This document shows, one piece after another, positions 23,998 to 32,394 of a stretch of 46,568 nucleotides of DNA. The notes beneath the pieces are model-generated. The model was given only the letters and a program-made list of their open reading frames with translations. It had not been told where the DNA came from and searched no databases. The stretch lies in NCBI RefSeq assembly GCF_900099765.1, contig NZ_FNDX01000049.1, positions 1-46,568 of the forward strand, in the 5' to 3' direction. Each line of letters opens with the position of its first letter. The stretch's first letter is position 1. The DNA is from Paenibacillus typhae (GTDB taxonomy: Bacteria; Bacillota; Bacilli; Paenibacillales; Paenibacillaceae). The position numbers and the translations under genes were made by a program.

Positions 23998-24081
23998 ATC
24001 GGGATGGCACCTTTCCCGGCAAACACAGCTTGCCGCTTATGGGCTCATCGTACCCCAGAGGCGGGCCTGCTGCAACTGTCA

Positions 24082-26145
24082 CTAGTTCAGCCACCAGCGC
24101 TTGATATCACTCCACAGGGAATGCTCTTCCTTGGCCGGGGCAGCCGGCGATTCTTCAACAGGGGCCGTTTCCCCGCCGGTGCTGTGCTCATCACAATATG
24201 CTGTTGGCTCCGTGCCGCTGATAAAGGTCTCCAGCTCCTTTTCCGGGCAGGCGGCTGTAGCCAGCTTGCCGGACTCCGGATTGATGTAGACACTTACCAC
24301 TCCGTCAGGAATCGGAAATATCTTCGGCGGCACATTAGCCAGCGCTTTTTCTGTATACTCGGCGAAAATAGGTGCAGCCCGCCGGCCGTCAGAAGTAGCG
24401 ATATCACGCCCCTTGTCATATCCTACCCAGACTGCAGTGGACAGCTCGGGTGTAAAGCCGACCATCCAGCCGTCGGTGTCCGTAGTTCCGGTCTTGCCTG
24501 CTACGGGGCGCTTGATAATAGAGGCTACCCGGTTACCGGTTCCGCCGCTCTCAAAAACGCCTTCCATCAGGCGGGTCAGGACATAGGCTGCCGCAGGCTC
24601 AACGACCTGCTCCCCCTTGGCCTGGGGGGCTTCATAGACCAGATCCCCATTGGCATCGGTAATCTTCAGAATAGCTGTTACCGGCTGCCGCACACCTCCT
24701 CCTCCGATTACCGCGAAGGCGGAAGCCATCTCGAGCGGGCTGACCGGTGAGGTTCCGAGCGCCAGGGAGGGCACGCGCTGCAGCGGGCTTTTTATCCCCA
24801 GCCGGGATGCCATTTCTGCGACATGGTCCGCGCCGATTTTCATAATCGTATTTACAGCATAAATATTGTCGGAAGCGGCGATGGCCTGGCGCATGTTAAT
24901 CTCCCCCAGGTATTTATCGCCGAAATTTTTCGGCTGGTACGTTTTACGGTTGTTGTCGTAATGAAACAGCGTCGGCTGGCTGTTAAAAACCGACAGGCCG
25001 GTCATCGTTTTGGAGGATAGCGCGGTCAGATACATAACCGGTTTAAAGGATGAACCGGGCTGCCGGGTAGTGGCCAGGGCATGATTGAACTGGTTGGAAC
25101 GGTAGTTCTTCCCCCCGACCATTGCTTTGATATAACCGGTGCGCGGGTCAATGGAGACAAGGGCAGTCTCCAGCTCACTGGCCGGGTCCATCCCTTTATC
25201 CACGGCTTCTTCCGCTGCCTGCTGCATATCCGGGTCTAGAGTGGTATACACATTCAGCCCGCCCAGCTCCAGTTCGTCATTGCTGATCCCCAGTGTGTCG
25301 GTTACCAGCCCGCGAATATAATCACGGAAATAAGGGGCAAGCACAACCGTGTCCTTTTGGCCCTGGGGCTTAAAGCTGAGAACGGTCCGGGCGGCCTCCT
25401 CGGCCTGTTTTTCTGTAATATCGCCTACCTGGGCCATAGCGTTTAAAATAATACTCTGCCGCTTTTTGGCGTTATCCGGATGAGTGTAGGGTGAATAATA
25501 GGTCGGGCCTTTGGGGATGCCGGCCAAGAGTGCGCTTTCCGCCAGATTCAGATCTGCCGCCGCTTTGCCGAAATACATGCGGGAGGCTGCTTCAATGCCA
25601 TAAGCCCCGTGACCGTAGTAGATTTCATTTAAATACATATTAAGAATCTCTTTTTTGCTGTATTTCATCTCCAGCTGCATGGTGTAGACCGCTTCCTTGG
25701 CTTTGCGGGTCCAGGTTTTTTCATGGGTAAGGTACAGGTTGCGCGCCAGCTGTTGGGTCAGCGTGCTGGCCCCCTGGGAGCGCTCGCCCGTCTCCAGATT
25801 GGCCAGCACCGCCCGCGCCATCCCTTTGAGGTCAAAACCGGAATGACTGAAAAATTTGCGGTCCTCCACAGCCAGGGTAGCCTGGATAAGCTCAGGGGCG
25901 ATCTGGTCCAGCGTTACCGGGTTACGGCTGCGACCGTCCGTCGTAAAGGTGCTCAGTACATTGCCTCTGGCATCCAGAAGCCGGGAGCGGATATCATCGC
26001 CGATCGGCGGAAGAGGTTTGTTATACAGATAGCCCAGCAGTGCTCCGGCAGCAAGCACCATCAGCACAGTCATGACAGCCGCCAGCCGGATCAGCCGGCG
26101 GAGGCGGTGTCTCTTGACTTTCGGGTTAGCAGAATCGCGCGGCAT
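24082..26145 (-). CDS. pbpG: Class A penicillin-binding protein (PBP1A/PbpG type)
   Basis: This bifunctional enzyme polymerises glycan strands and cross-links peptides outside the membrane. The 687-residue product has a short basic cytoplasmic tail, a membrane anchor (about 18-40), a GT51 transglycosylase domain with EDRKFFSHSG and GASTLTQQLARN, and a transpeptidase domain with SSFK, SDN and KTGTTD, then a Pro/Ala-rich end. The length is that of B. subtilis PbpG (PBP2d), whose neighbour is also ywhD. The start ATG 26145 follows AAGGAG by nine bases. An in-frame ATG at 26217 would add 24 residues but lacks a good ribosome binding site; the frame extends further without support. In B. subtilis PbpG acts in the forespore; this is not shown here. 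Confidence 0.92.
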   Translation of the reverse strand: MPRDSANPKVKRHRLRRLIRLAAVMTVLMVLAAGALLGYLYNKPLPPIGDDIRSRLLDARGNVLSTFTTDGRSRNPVTLDQIAPELIQATLAVEDRKFFSHSGFDLKGMARAVLANLETGERSQGASTLTQQLARNLYLTHEKTWTRKAKEAVYTMQLEMKYSKKEILNMYLNEIYYGHGAYGIEAASRMYFGKAAADLNLAESALLAGIPKGPTYYSPYTHPDNAKKRQSIILNAMAQVGDITEKQAEEAARTVLSFKPQGQKDTVVLAPYFRDYIRGLVTDTLGISNDELELGGLNVYTTLDPDMQQAAEEAVDKGMDPASELETALVSIDPRTGYIKAMVGGKNYRSNQFNHALATTRQPGSSFKPVMYLTALSSKTMTGLSVFNSQPTLFHYDNNRKTYQPKNFGDKYLGEINMRQAIAASDNIYAVNTIMKIGADHVAEMASRLGIKSPLQRVPSLALGTSPVSPLEMASAFAVIGGGGVRQPVTAILKITDANGDLVYEAPQAKGEQVVEPAAAYVLTRLMEGVFESGGTGNRVASIIKRPVAGKTGTTDTDGWMVGFTPELSTAVWVGYDKGRDIATSDGRRAAPIFAEYTEKALANVPPKIFPIPDGVVSVYINPESGKLATAACPEKELETFISGTEPTAYCDEHSTGGETAPVEESPAAPAKEEHSLWSDIKRWWLN

Positions 26146-26374
26146 GGCTTCAGGCTCCTTGTCCTCAGGAATGTGAAACGGCCGGCGGCGTTCATCATAG
26201 TGCCGGTTAGTTTTCATTATGGGAAAGGAATCGTGCAGATATTCAGGCCCGGAGGCAGCGGTAACCAAATTGTCTTCTTTTTGTGACCTTCTCAGGGTAG
26301 ATAGAACTGCGGACGGGGAAGTATAACAGAGTAGTGCTGACAGGAAAGGGTATATATACACAGGAGGTGTCATC

Positions 26375-27538
26375 ATGAATTGGACTAAAAAGATACATCT
26401 AAAAGCACTAACCATTCTCTCCGCGGGATTGCTCGCGGTTTCGTCCGGGGGTGCAGCAGCTCCGGTACATGCAGCACCGGCGGGCGCCGGAGACCATGGT
26501 CTGCTGAAGCAGCTGCAGGCCAAGTATCTGGCTGCTGAAGAGACACCGCTCAGCTTCAATGATCTGGCGTTTCTCAGTGCAGATACAGGACGGGCTGCAG
26601 GCAAAGGCTTTATGATCGGCACATCGGACGGCGGCAGCCATTTCCAGAAAATTTATGAAGGCCAGTGGAACTTCCGGCAGATCTCCTTCCCGGACAATGT
26701 GCATGGATGGGCGTTAGCATCGGTTCAGGAGCAGAACGGGGCTTATCTTATCGGCACATCGGACGGCGGAAAAACCTGGAAGAGAATTTCGGAGTCACAG
26801 GTAGGCTTTGAACGGATTGCATTTACAGACAGCAAGCACGGCTTCGGTTATGTCCGTGCCTTTACGTATTATACGGAGGACGGGGGACGGAGCTGGAGCC
26901 AGATCAAAACTCCGGCTAACACGCGCGGTGCAGAGTTTACCAGCCGCAATAACGGCTGGGCAGTCGTGGTGGCACCGGGCGAAGGCTACCGGGTTATGAA
27001 GACAACAGATGGCGGATCGACCTGGAAGCTGGCACTCAAATCGGCTTTTGCTTACCCTGAGTACGGACAGGTATATGCCAAGGGTGATCAGGTATATGCA
27101 CTCCTGTACGGAGGATCAGGCATGTCCCAGACCTCGTATTCGCTGTACGCCAGCGGCAATCAGGGAAAGAGCTGGACCCGCGTAATCGCCCAGGAGACGG
27201 CAGGCGGCGGCCCCGCGCCGGGCAGCGGATCAGCGCTGCTGAAGAAAGGCCCTGCCTCCGGCAGACCGGGCAACATGCAGCTGGCCGGCAGCAGCACAGC
27301 CTTTCTGGCCGGGTATTCGCCTGCAGGTGAACAGGTGGCTGTCGGCCGCACAGTGAACGCGGGCAAGCAATGGAGCAACCTGCCGGCGATTGCCGGATAT
27401 GAAGCAAGGATCTCCTTCCCTGACAGCAAAGCGGGCTGGATGGCAGTCAAAGGCGCCGACACTTCATCCCTTTATGCCACTAAGGACGGCGGTATGACCT
27501 GGACGGAGAAGTTTGCATTTAAAGGGAAATCGCAATAG
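26375..27538 (+). CDS. Secreted YCF48/BNR-like beta-propeller protein
   Basis: The 387-residue product has a signal peptide (about 1-33, ending VHA) and repeated blades with Asp-box-like motifs: TSDGGSHFQKI, TSDGGKTWKRI, TEDGGRSWSQI, TTDGGSTWKLA, SGNQGKSWTRV and TKDGGMTWTEK. Blades contain HGWALAS or NGWAVV-type stretches. This is the repeat pattern of YCF48-type propellers, found in many secreted Bacillota proteins. No enzymatic residues are evident; a binding role at the cell surface is likely. The ribosome binding site AGGAGGTG is excellent. It is divergent from the PBP gene and has its own terminator. Confidence 0.88.
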   Translation: MNWTKKIHLKALTILSAGLLAVSSGGAAAPVHAAPAGAGDHGLLKQLQAKYLAAEETPLSFNDLAFLSADTGRAAGKGFMIGTSDGGSHFQKIYEGQWNFRQISFPDNVHGWALASVQEQNGAYLIGTSDGGKTWKRISESQVGFERIAFTDSKHGFGYVRAFTYYTEDGGRSWSQIKTPANTRGAEFTSRNNGWAVVVAPGEGYRVMKTTDGGSTWKLALKSAFAYPEYGQVYAKGDQVYALLYGGSGMSQTSYSLYASGNQGKSWTRVIAQETAGGGPAPGSGSALLKKGPASGRPGNMQLAGSSTAFLAGYSPAGEQVAVGRTVNAGKQWSNLPAIAGYEARISFPDSKAGWMAVKGADTSSLYATKDGGMTWTEKFAFKGKSQ

Positions 27539-27567
27539 CAAAAATAACGACTATATACTGATGACGG

Positions 27568-27594
27568 GGCGGCTCCATGGGGGCCGCTTTTTTG
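27568..27594 (+). terminator. Terminator of the beta-propeller gene
   Basis: GCGGCTCC pairs with GGGGCCGC (one G-U pair) and is followed by six T residues. Confidence 0.85.
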
Positions 27595-27735
27595 CGGGCG
27601 GATAATAAGGTGACTTTTTTACGTTTTCCCGCCGAGTGTGATTTTGGCCGCCAGTATGATAAAATTTGATTTACTTTAACAGGAATGTGCCGTGTATCTG
27701 CGGAGCCTGTGGACAAATGCTAGGAGGAATGCAGA

Positions 27736-28593
27736 GTGGCCTTTCGCGTATCCGCGGTTCAATATCATTTGCATACGATAACTTCGTTTGATGAGTTTGC
27801 TGCCCGGTGTGAGCATTACATTAAGACGGCTGAAGAATTCAGCACCGATTTTATCCTTTTTCCGGAGTTTCTTACAACTCAGCTGATGTCCATCGGGGAC
27901 GGGCAGGGGAACGCCCTGGGTATTGAGGACCTGCCGCAGTTTACGGAGCAGTACCGGGAGATGTTCTCCGGTTTTGCCCGCAAATATAATGTGCACATCA
28001 TCGGAGGCACCCATGTGCTGCGCCGGAACGGCAAGCTGTACAATGTGGCGCACCTCTTTTATCCGGACGGAAGAATTGCCGAGCAGGCCAAGCTTCATAT
28101 TACCCCCGCCGAGGTGGAAGGCTGGAATATGGGGGCCGGTGAAGGTTTGGAGGTCTTTAAGACGGACAAAGGAACCATTGCCATGCTGACCTGCTACGAT
28201 ATTGAATTCCCGGAAATTGTGCGGATGGCCAGAGCCAAGGGGGCTGACGTGATTTTTTGCCCGTCCTGCACGGATGACCGTCATGGTTTCCACCGGGTCC
28301 GCTATACCAGCCATGCGCGTGCGATCGAAAACCAGATTTATGTTGTGCTGACAGGAACCGTCGGTTCGCTGCCAACCGTTGATCTCATGCGTGCGAACTT
28401 CGGGCAGGCTGCGGTTATCACACCTAATGATGTTCCTTTTCCGCCAAAAGGGCTGCTGGCCGAAGGTGAGATTAACGATGACATGATTATTACCGCTGAT
28501 CTGGACCTGGAGCTGCTGTACCGGGTGCGTGAGCGCGGTTCGGTAACCACCTGGCGCGACCGGAGAACGGATCTATACACAGACTGGACATAA
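27736..28593 (+). CDS. Carbon-nitrogen hydrolase (nitrilase superfamily)
   Basis: The 285-residue protein has the catalytic Glu-Lys-Cys triad of the superfamily: E44 in LFPEFLTT, K119 in EQAKLHITP and C153 in LTCYDIEFPE. Such enzymes hydrolyse amides or nitriles. The protein resembles the hydrolase half of B. subtilis YhcX, which also carries a GNAT domain; here the GNAT is the next gene. The GTG start follows TAGGAGGA by nine bases. Gene order and spacing (15 bases) point to a two-gene operon and a shared pathway. The substrate is unknown. Confidence 0.93.
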   Translation: MAFRVSAVQYHLHTITSFDEFAARCEHYIKTAEEFSTDFILFPEFLTTQLMSIGDGQGNALGIEDLPQFTEQYREMFSGFARKYNVHIIGGTHVLRRNGKLYNVAHLFYPDGRIAEQAKLHITPAEVEGWNMGAGEGLEVFKTDKGTIAMLTCYDIEFPEIVRMARAKGADVIFCPSCTDDRHGFHRVRYTSHARAIENQIYVVLTGTVGSLPTVDLMRANFGQAAVITPNDVPFPPKGLLAEGEINDDMIITADLDLELLYRVRERGSVTTWRDRRTDLYTDWT

Positions 28594-28608
28594 AGGAGTC
28601 AGGCAAGG

Positions 28609-29277
28609 ATGTATACTAAAAGCTTTTATGCCTTTGACGGCAAAGTGCCGGTTCCTGCGGTTATCCGGAATTATACGGCGGCGGATTTTGACGAGCTGAT
28701 TACGATACAATCGGAAGCCTTCCCGCCTCCCTATCCGGCAGAGCTGCTGTGGAACCGGGAGCAGCTGAACAAGCATGTGGAGCTGTTTCCGGAGGGGGCG
28801 CTCTGCGCCGAAGTGAATAGTGAACTGGCCGGTTCGGTTACGAGCCTCAAAATTCATTTCAATGAAGAATCGGCACATCACAGTCATACCTGGTCTGAGG
28901 TAACGGCAGACGGATATATCACCACACATCAGCCTGACGGTAATACGCTGTACATAGCGGATCTGTGTGTACGCCCCAAATTCCGCAAGCTGGGACTGGG
29001 CAAGGAGCTGGTACAGTCCCTGTATCATGTGGTCGTAGAACAGAAGCTTGAACGGCTGCTGGGTGCGGGAAGAATGCCCGGCTATCATAAGGAAGCCTCC
29101 CGGCTATCGGCTGAGGCGTATCTTGCTGAGGTTATCGGCGGACAGCTGGCTGATCCGGTCATAACGTTCCTTCTGCGCTGCGGACGGTCGCCGCTTGGTG
29201 TGACAGCGGACTACCTGGAGGATGAGGAGTCCTGCAACTACGCTGCGCTGATGGAGTGGCGCAATCCTTTTTTATAG
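28609..29277 (+). CDS. GNAT acetyltransferase, YhcX N-half type
   Basis: The 222-residue protein resembles the N-terminal GNAT part of B. subtilis YhcX. Shared features are FPEGALCAEV, HTWSEVTADGYITTHQPDGNTLY, LCVRPKFRKLGLGKEL (the acetyl-CoA loop) and the C-terminal NYAALMEWRNPF. It follows the nitrilase gene by 15 bases, with AAAGGAG overlapping the upstream stop. In YhcX the acetyltransferase and hydrolase are one chain in the opposite order. The joint action of the two activities is unknown. Confidence 0.9.
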   Translation: MYTKSFYAFDGKVPVPAVIRNYTAADFDELITIQSEAFPPPYPAELLWNREQLNKHVELFPEGALCAEVNSELAGSVTSLKIHFNEESAHHSHTWSEVTADGYITTHQPDGNTLYIADLCVRPKFRKLGLGKELVQSLYHVVVEQKLERLLGAGRMPGYHKEASRLSAEAYLAEVIGGQLADPVITFLLRCGRSPLGVTADYLEDEESCNYAALMEWRNPFL

Positions 29278-29332
29278 AAAAGACAGGCTAAAAGCAGAAC
29301 CCAATCAGAATAACACTGGAGGAGATTCTACT

Positions 29333-30004
29333 ATGGAATATGTAAGAATTACGAGCCTTTCTGATCCGCTATTCAGACAAGTACATAATCTGCTGAGTGA
29401 GGTGTTCCCGCCGGAAGAGGTGCTGGAATACAGCCTGTGGCAGGAGCCGCTGGAGGATCCGGGAATCCGTGTGTTCGCAGCCGTCCATGAAGGCAACGTT
29501 GTCGGGACGACAGAATACCGTTACTATCCGGACTGGAATGTAGCGATGACCGACTTCACCGTAATCGGCCGTGAGGGCCTCGGGATCGGGCGTTTTCTGG
29601 CCGAGAGCCGCCTGAAGGATCTGAGGAAGCTTGCAGCAGATAACGGCAAGGAGCTCTACGGCATGTTCGCGGAGATATATGATCCCTACCGGGTGGGGGA
29701 TTTCGGCTTCGGCGGTGTTAAGCCGATGGACCCGTTTGTCCGCCGCGAGGTATTGTCCCATCTCGGGTATGAGCGGCTCGATTTCCCTTATGTCCACCCG
29801 TCCTGGCAGGGCGACGGCGAAGCTGTAACCGGTCTGGATCTCTGTTTCATGCCTGGACAAGAGGGACTGGAGTCGGTAGAGGCTGCGCTGGTAGCCGACT
29901 TCCTGACCCGTTATTATGCGGTGCTCGGGGATAAGCCTGCAGCCTGGCATGCCATGGTGGAGCAGCTGCGGGTCAAGGATAACGTGCGGCTGCTGCCGTT
30001 GTAA
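29333..30004 (+). CDS. GNAT family N-acetyltransferase
   Basis: The 223-residue protein is a GNAT-like enzyme. Visible features are the N-terminal LLSEVFPPEEVLEYSLW, the strands VRVFAAVHEGNVVGTTEYRYY-like region (about 45-65), the loop VIGREGLGIGRFLAESRLKDL for acetyl-CoA (about 83-103) and an unusual C-terminal extension of about 80 residues with aromatic-rich FPYVHPSWQGDG. The substrate is unknown. ATG 29333 follows TGGAGGAGA. It is 55 bases after the preceding GNAT gene and may be part of the same operon. Confidence 0.85.
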   Translation: MEYVRITSLSDPLFRQVHNLLSEVFPPEEVLEYSLWQEPLEDPGIRVFAAVHEGNVVGTTEYRYYPDWNVAMTDFTVIGREGLGIGRFLAESRLKDLRKLAADNGKELYGMFAEIYDPYRVGDFGFGGVKPMDPFVRREVLSHLGYERLDFPYVHPSWQGDGEAVTGLDLCFMPGQEGLESVEAALVADFLTRYYAVLGDKPAAWHAMVEQLRVKDNVRLLPL

Positions 30005-30147
30005 TTAAATAAATTGATGAAGAAAATAAAAGTTCAATAGAGATAACAATTATTCATTGTATTGCTCACCCGGACTGGATATAGTGTACAATGGGTAAGC
30101 GAATATGCCTTGAATTTATGAATAGAACGATAAGCGGGGAGTAGAGC

Positions 30148-30591
30148 ATGTCTGAAATACAGTCCGCCAAATACGGTGTTACGGTTACTCTGGAAAGCCG
30201 GCAGGACGGGCAGAAGAATGTGATCAAGGCTGCCGGTGAAGCTTTTTCCAAAGGGGAGCAGCTGTTTATCCGTTATGAAGAAGCGGAGCAGGGTCCGCAG
30301 GGAGAGGCTGTGTCTGTCCGTACGATGATCAAGATTACGGGCCGTGAACTGAAGCTTATCCGGCACGGGAGCATTGAGTCTGAGCAGTCCTTTGAGACAG
30401 GACGGCGCCTGCCGGGCTTCTACCGGTCCCCGTACGCCCAGTTTAATCTCTCTACCGACACGCGGAAGCTGGATATTATGCGTAATGGACGTTCGCTAGA
30501 GGTCTCGTGGGAGTATGACTTGTACGTCTACGGGGAGCTATCAGGACAGTTCGCTATCAGTTTGTATATACAGGAGGAACCACAATCATGA
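30148..30591 (+). CDS. ywiB: DUF1934 beta-barrel protein (YwiB)
   Basis: The 147-residue product matches the DUF1934 family (B. subtilis YwiB): strands VTVTLESRQDG, LFIRYEEAEQG, TMIKITGRELKLIRHG, and the motif YRSPYAQFNLSTDTRKLDI near residue 100. The fold is a lipocalin-like barrel; the function is unknown. The stop overlaps the argS start by four bases (ATGA), so translation of the pair is coupled, and the same ywiB-argS order is found in B. subtilis. Confidence 0.93.
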   Translation: MSEIQSAKYGVTVTLESRQDGQKNVIKAAGEAFSKGEQLFIRYEEAEQGPQGEAVSVRTMIKITGRELKLIRHGSIESEQSFETGRRLPGFYRSPYAQFNLSTDTRKLDIMRNGRSLEVSWEYDLYVYGELSGQFAISLYIQEEPQS

Positions 30592-32273
30592 CACAAAGTT
30601 CAAATCCGCTGCAGCTTGCCAATGAGCGGGTCAAAGAAGCGGTTGCTAATGCTATTCTGGCAGCCGGTCTCGTAACACAGGAAGAGCTTCCGGCCATTGC
30701 GCTGGAAGTGCCGAAGGACAAGGCTCATGGAGATCTGGCGACCAATGCCGCTATGCAGCTCACCAAGATTGCCAAGCGCAATCCGCGGCAAATTGCGGAG
30801 GCTATTATTGAGCATCTGGACACTGCTTCAGCCTCTATCGAAAAAGCGGAAATCGCCGGTCCGGGCTTCATCAACTTCACGCTCTCCAAGAGCTACCTTT
30901 ATCCGGTCATCGGTCTTGTCACAGAGCAGGGCGACAATTACGGCCGGATTGAGACAGGCAAAGGCAAAAAGGTGGAGATGGAGTTTGTCAGCGCCAACCC
31001 TACCGGCAGCCTGCATCTCGGACATGCCCGCGGCGCGGCTGTCGGCGATGCTCTCTGCAATGTGCTTGATTTTGCCGGTTACCAGGTAACCCGCGAATAC
31101 TACATTAATGATGCCGGCAACCAGGTGAACAATCTGTGCAAATCGATCGAGGCCCGCTACTTGCAGGAGCTCGGCCAGCCGGCGGAAATGCCGGAGGACG
31201 GCTACCACGGTGAGGACATCAAGGGCTTTGCCAAGGAGCTTGTTGCCGAAAAGGGCGACACCCTGCTGGAGATGACTCCGGGAGACCGTGCGGCATTTTT
31301 CCGTACCTACGGGCTTACGAAGGAACTGGACAAGATCAAACGCGACCTTGAACGCTTTCGCGTCAATTTCGATATCTGGTTCAGCGAGACCTCGCTGTAC
31401 GAGAACGGCCAGGTGCTGCGCTCGCTGGATGAGCTGCGTGACCGCGGCGAAGTGTACGAGCAGGACGGCGCTACCTGGCTGAATACGACTAAATACGGTG
31501 ATGACAAGGACCGCGTGCTGATCAAGAACGACGGCACTTACACCTACCTGACACCGGATATCGCTTATCACAACGATAAGTATGAGCGCGGCTACGATAC
31601 CATGATCAACATCTGGGGCGCCGACCACCACGGCTATATCCCGCGGATGAAGGCAGCGATGTCTGCGCTTGGCAATGACCCTGAGAAGCTGGTCGTGCTG
31701 ATCGCCCAGATGGTCAGCCTGTTCCAGAACGGCGAGAAGGTCAAAATGTCCAAGCGTACCGGCAAGGCCGTTACGATGGAAGACTTGATGGAAGAAGTCG
31801 GCCTCGACGCGATCCGCTATTTCTTCACCATGCGCAGCATGGATTCGCATCTTGATTTCGACATGGATCTGGCGATTTCCACATCCAATGAGAATCCTGT
31901 CTATTATGTGCAGTATGCGCATGCGCGGATCTGCAGCATTTTCCGCCAGGCTGAGGAGCAGGGCATCACCGTGCCGGCTATCGATCAGATTGACTTCAGC
32001 AAGCTGACAGCCGTTCACGAATATGACCTGCTGCGCAAGATCGGCGAGCTTCCTGCCGAGATTGCAACTGCCGCTGACAGCTATGCGCCGCACCGCCTGA
32101 TCCGCTACGTGTACGATCTGGCTGCGCAGTTCCACAGCTACTACAAGGCTGAGCGCGTCATCACTGACGACGCCGCCCAGACCGTGGCCCGCCTCGCCCT
32201 GCTGGGCGCGGCCCGCACCACCATTGCCAACGTCCTGCGTCTCGTTGGCGTAACTGCTCCTGAGCGGATGTAA
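30588..32273 (+). CDS. argS: Arginyl-tRNA synthetase
   Basis: ArgRS charges tRNA-Arg. The 561-residue class I enzyme has the N-terminal Add-1 tRNA-binding domain (about 1-115), the Rossmann fold with the HIGH signature as HLGH in NPTGSLHLGHARGAAVGD, the KMSKS loop KMSKRTGKAV near residue 390, and the DALR anticodon-binding domain at the end. Its length is typical of bacterial ArgRS. The ribosome binding site AGGAGGAACC lies inside ywiB, and the start overlaps the ywiB stop. A GC-rich terminator follows. Confidence 0.97.
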   Translation: MTQSSNPLQLANERVKEAVANAILAAGLVTQEELPAIALEVPKDKAHGDLATNAAMQLTKIAKRNPRQIAEAIIEHLDTASASIEKAEIAGPGFINFTLSKSYLYPVIGLVTEQGDNYGRIETGKGKKVEMEFVSANPTGSLHLGHARGAAVGDALCNVLDFAGYQVTREYYINDAGNQVNNLCKSIEARYLQELGQPAEMPEDGYHGEDIKGFAKELVAEKGDTLLEMTPGDRAAFFRTYGLTKELDKIKRDLERFRVNFDIWFSETSLYENGQVLRSLDELRDRGEVYEQDGATWLNTTKYGDDKDRVLIKNDGTYTYLTPDIAYHNDKYERGYDTMINIWGADHHGYIPRMKAAMSALGNDPEKLVVLIAQMVSLFQNGEKVKMSKRTGKAVTMEDLMEEVGLDAIRYFFTMRSMDSHLDFDMDLAISTSNENPVYYVQYAHARICSIFRQAEEQGITVPAIDQIDFSKLTAVHEYDLLRKIGELPAEIATAADSYAPHRLIRYVYDLAAQFHSYYKAERVITDDAAQTVARLALLGAARTTIANVLRLVGVTAPERM

Positions 32274-32290
32274 CACCCGCTCAGCACACC

Positions 32291-32331
32291 AAGCACCGCC
32301 CCCCCGTTCCCCGGGGAGGCGGTGCTTTTTG
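32291..32331 (+). terminator. argS terminator
   Basis: AAGCACCGCC pairs with GGCGGTGCTT around a C/G-rich inner stem and is followed by TTTT. Confidence 0.85.
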
Positions 32332-32333
32332 GT

Positions 32334-32384
32334 GCCGCCGGCGCTGCGCCCGGCGGCTGTTCCCCGCCGCAGTGTGCGGCGGGG
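32334..32384 (-). terminator. Two GC-rich hairpins after the subtilisin gene
   Basis: GCCGCCGG/CCGGCGGC (32334-32357) and CCCCGCCGCA/TGCGGCGGGG (32362-32384) are perfect stems. They lie just past the stop of the minus-strand protease gene and back to back with the argS terminator. Confidence 0.6.
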
Positions 32385-32394
32385 ACCTACGGGC

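Noticed and set aside
26146..26622. Long N-terminal extension of the PBP
   Set aside because: The open frame runs into the divergent beta-propeller gene on the other strand; the composition is not protein-like and a strong ribosome binding site precedes ATG 26145.
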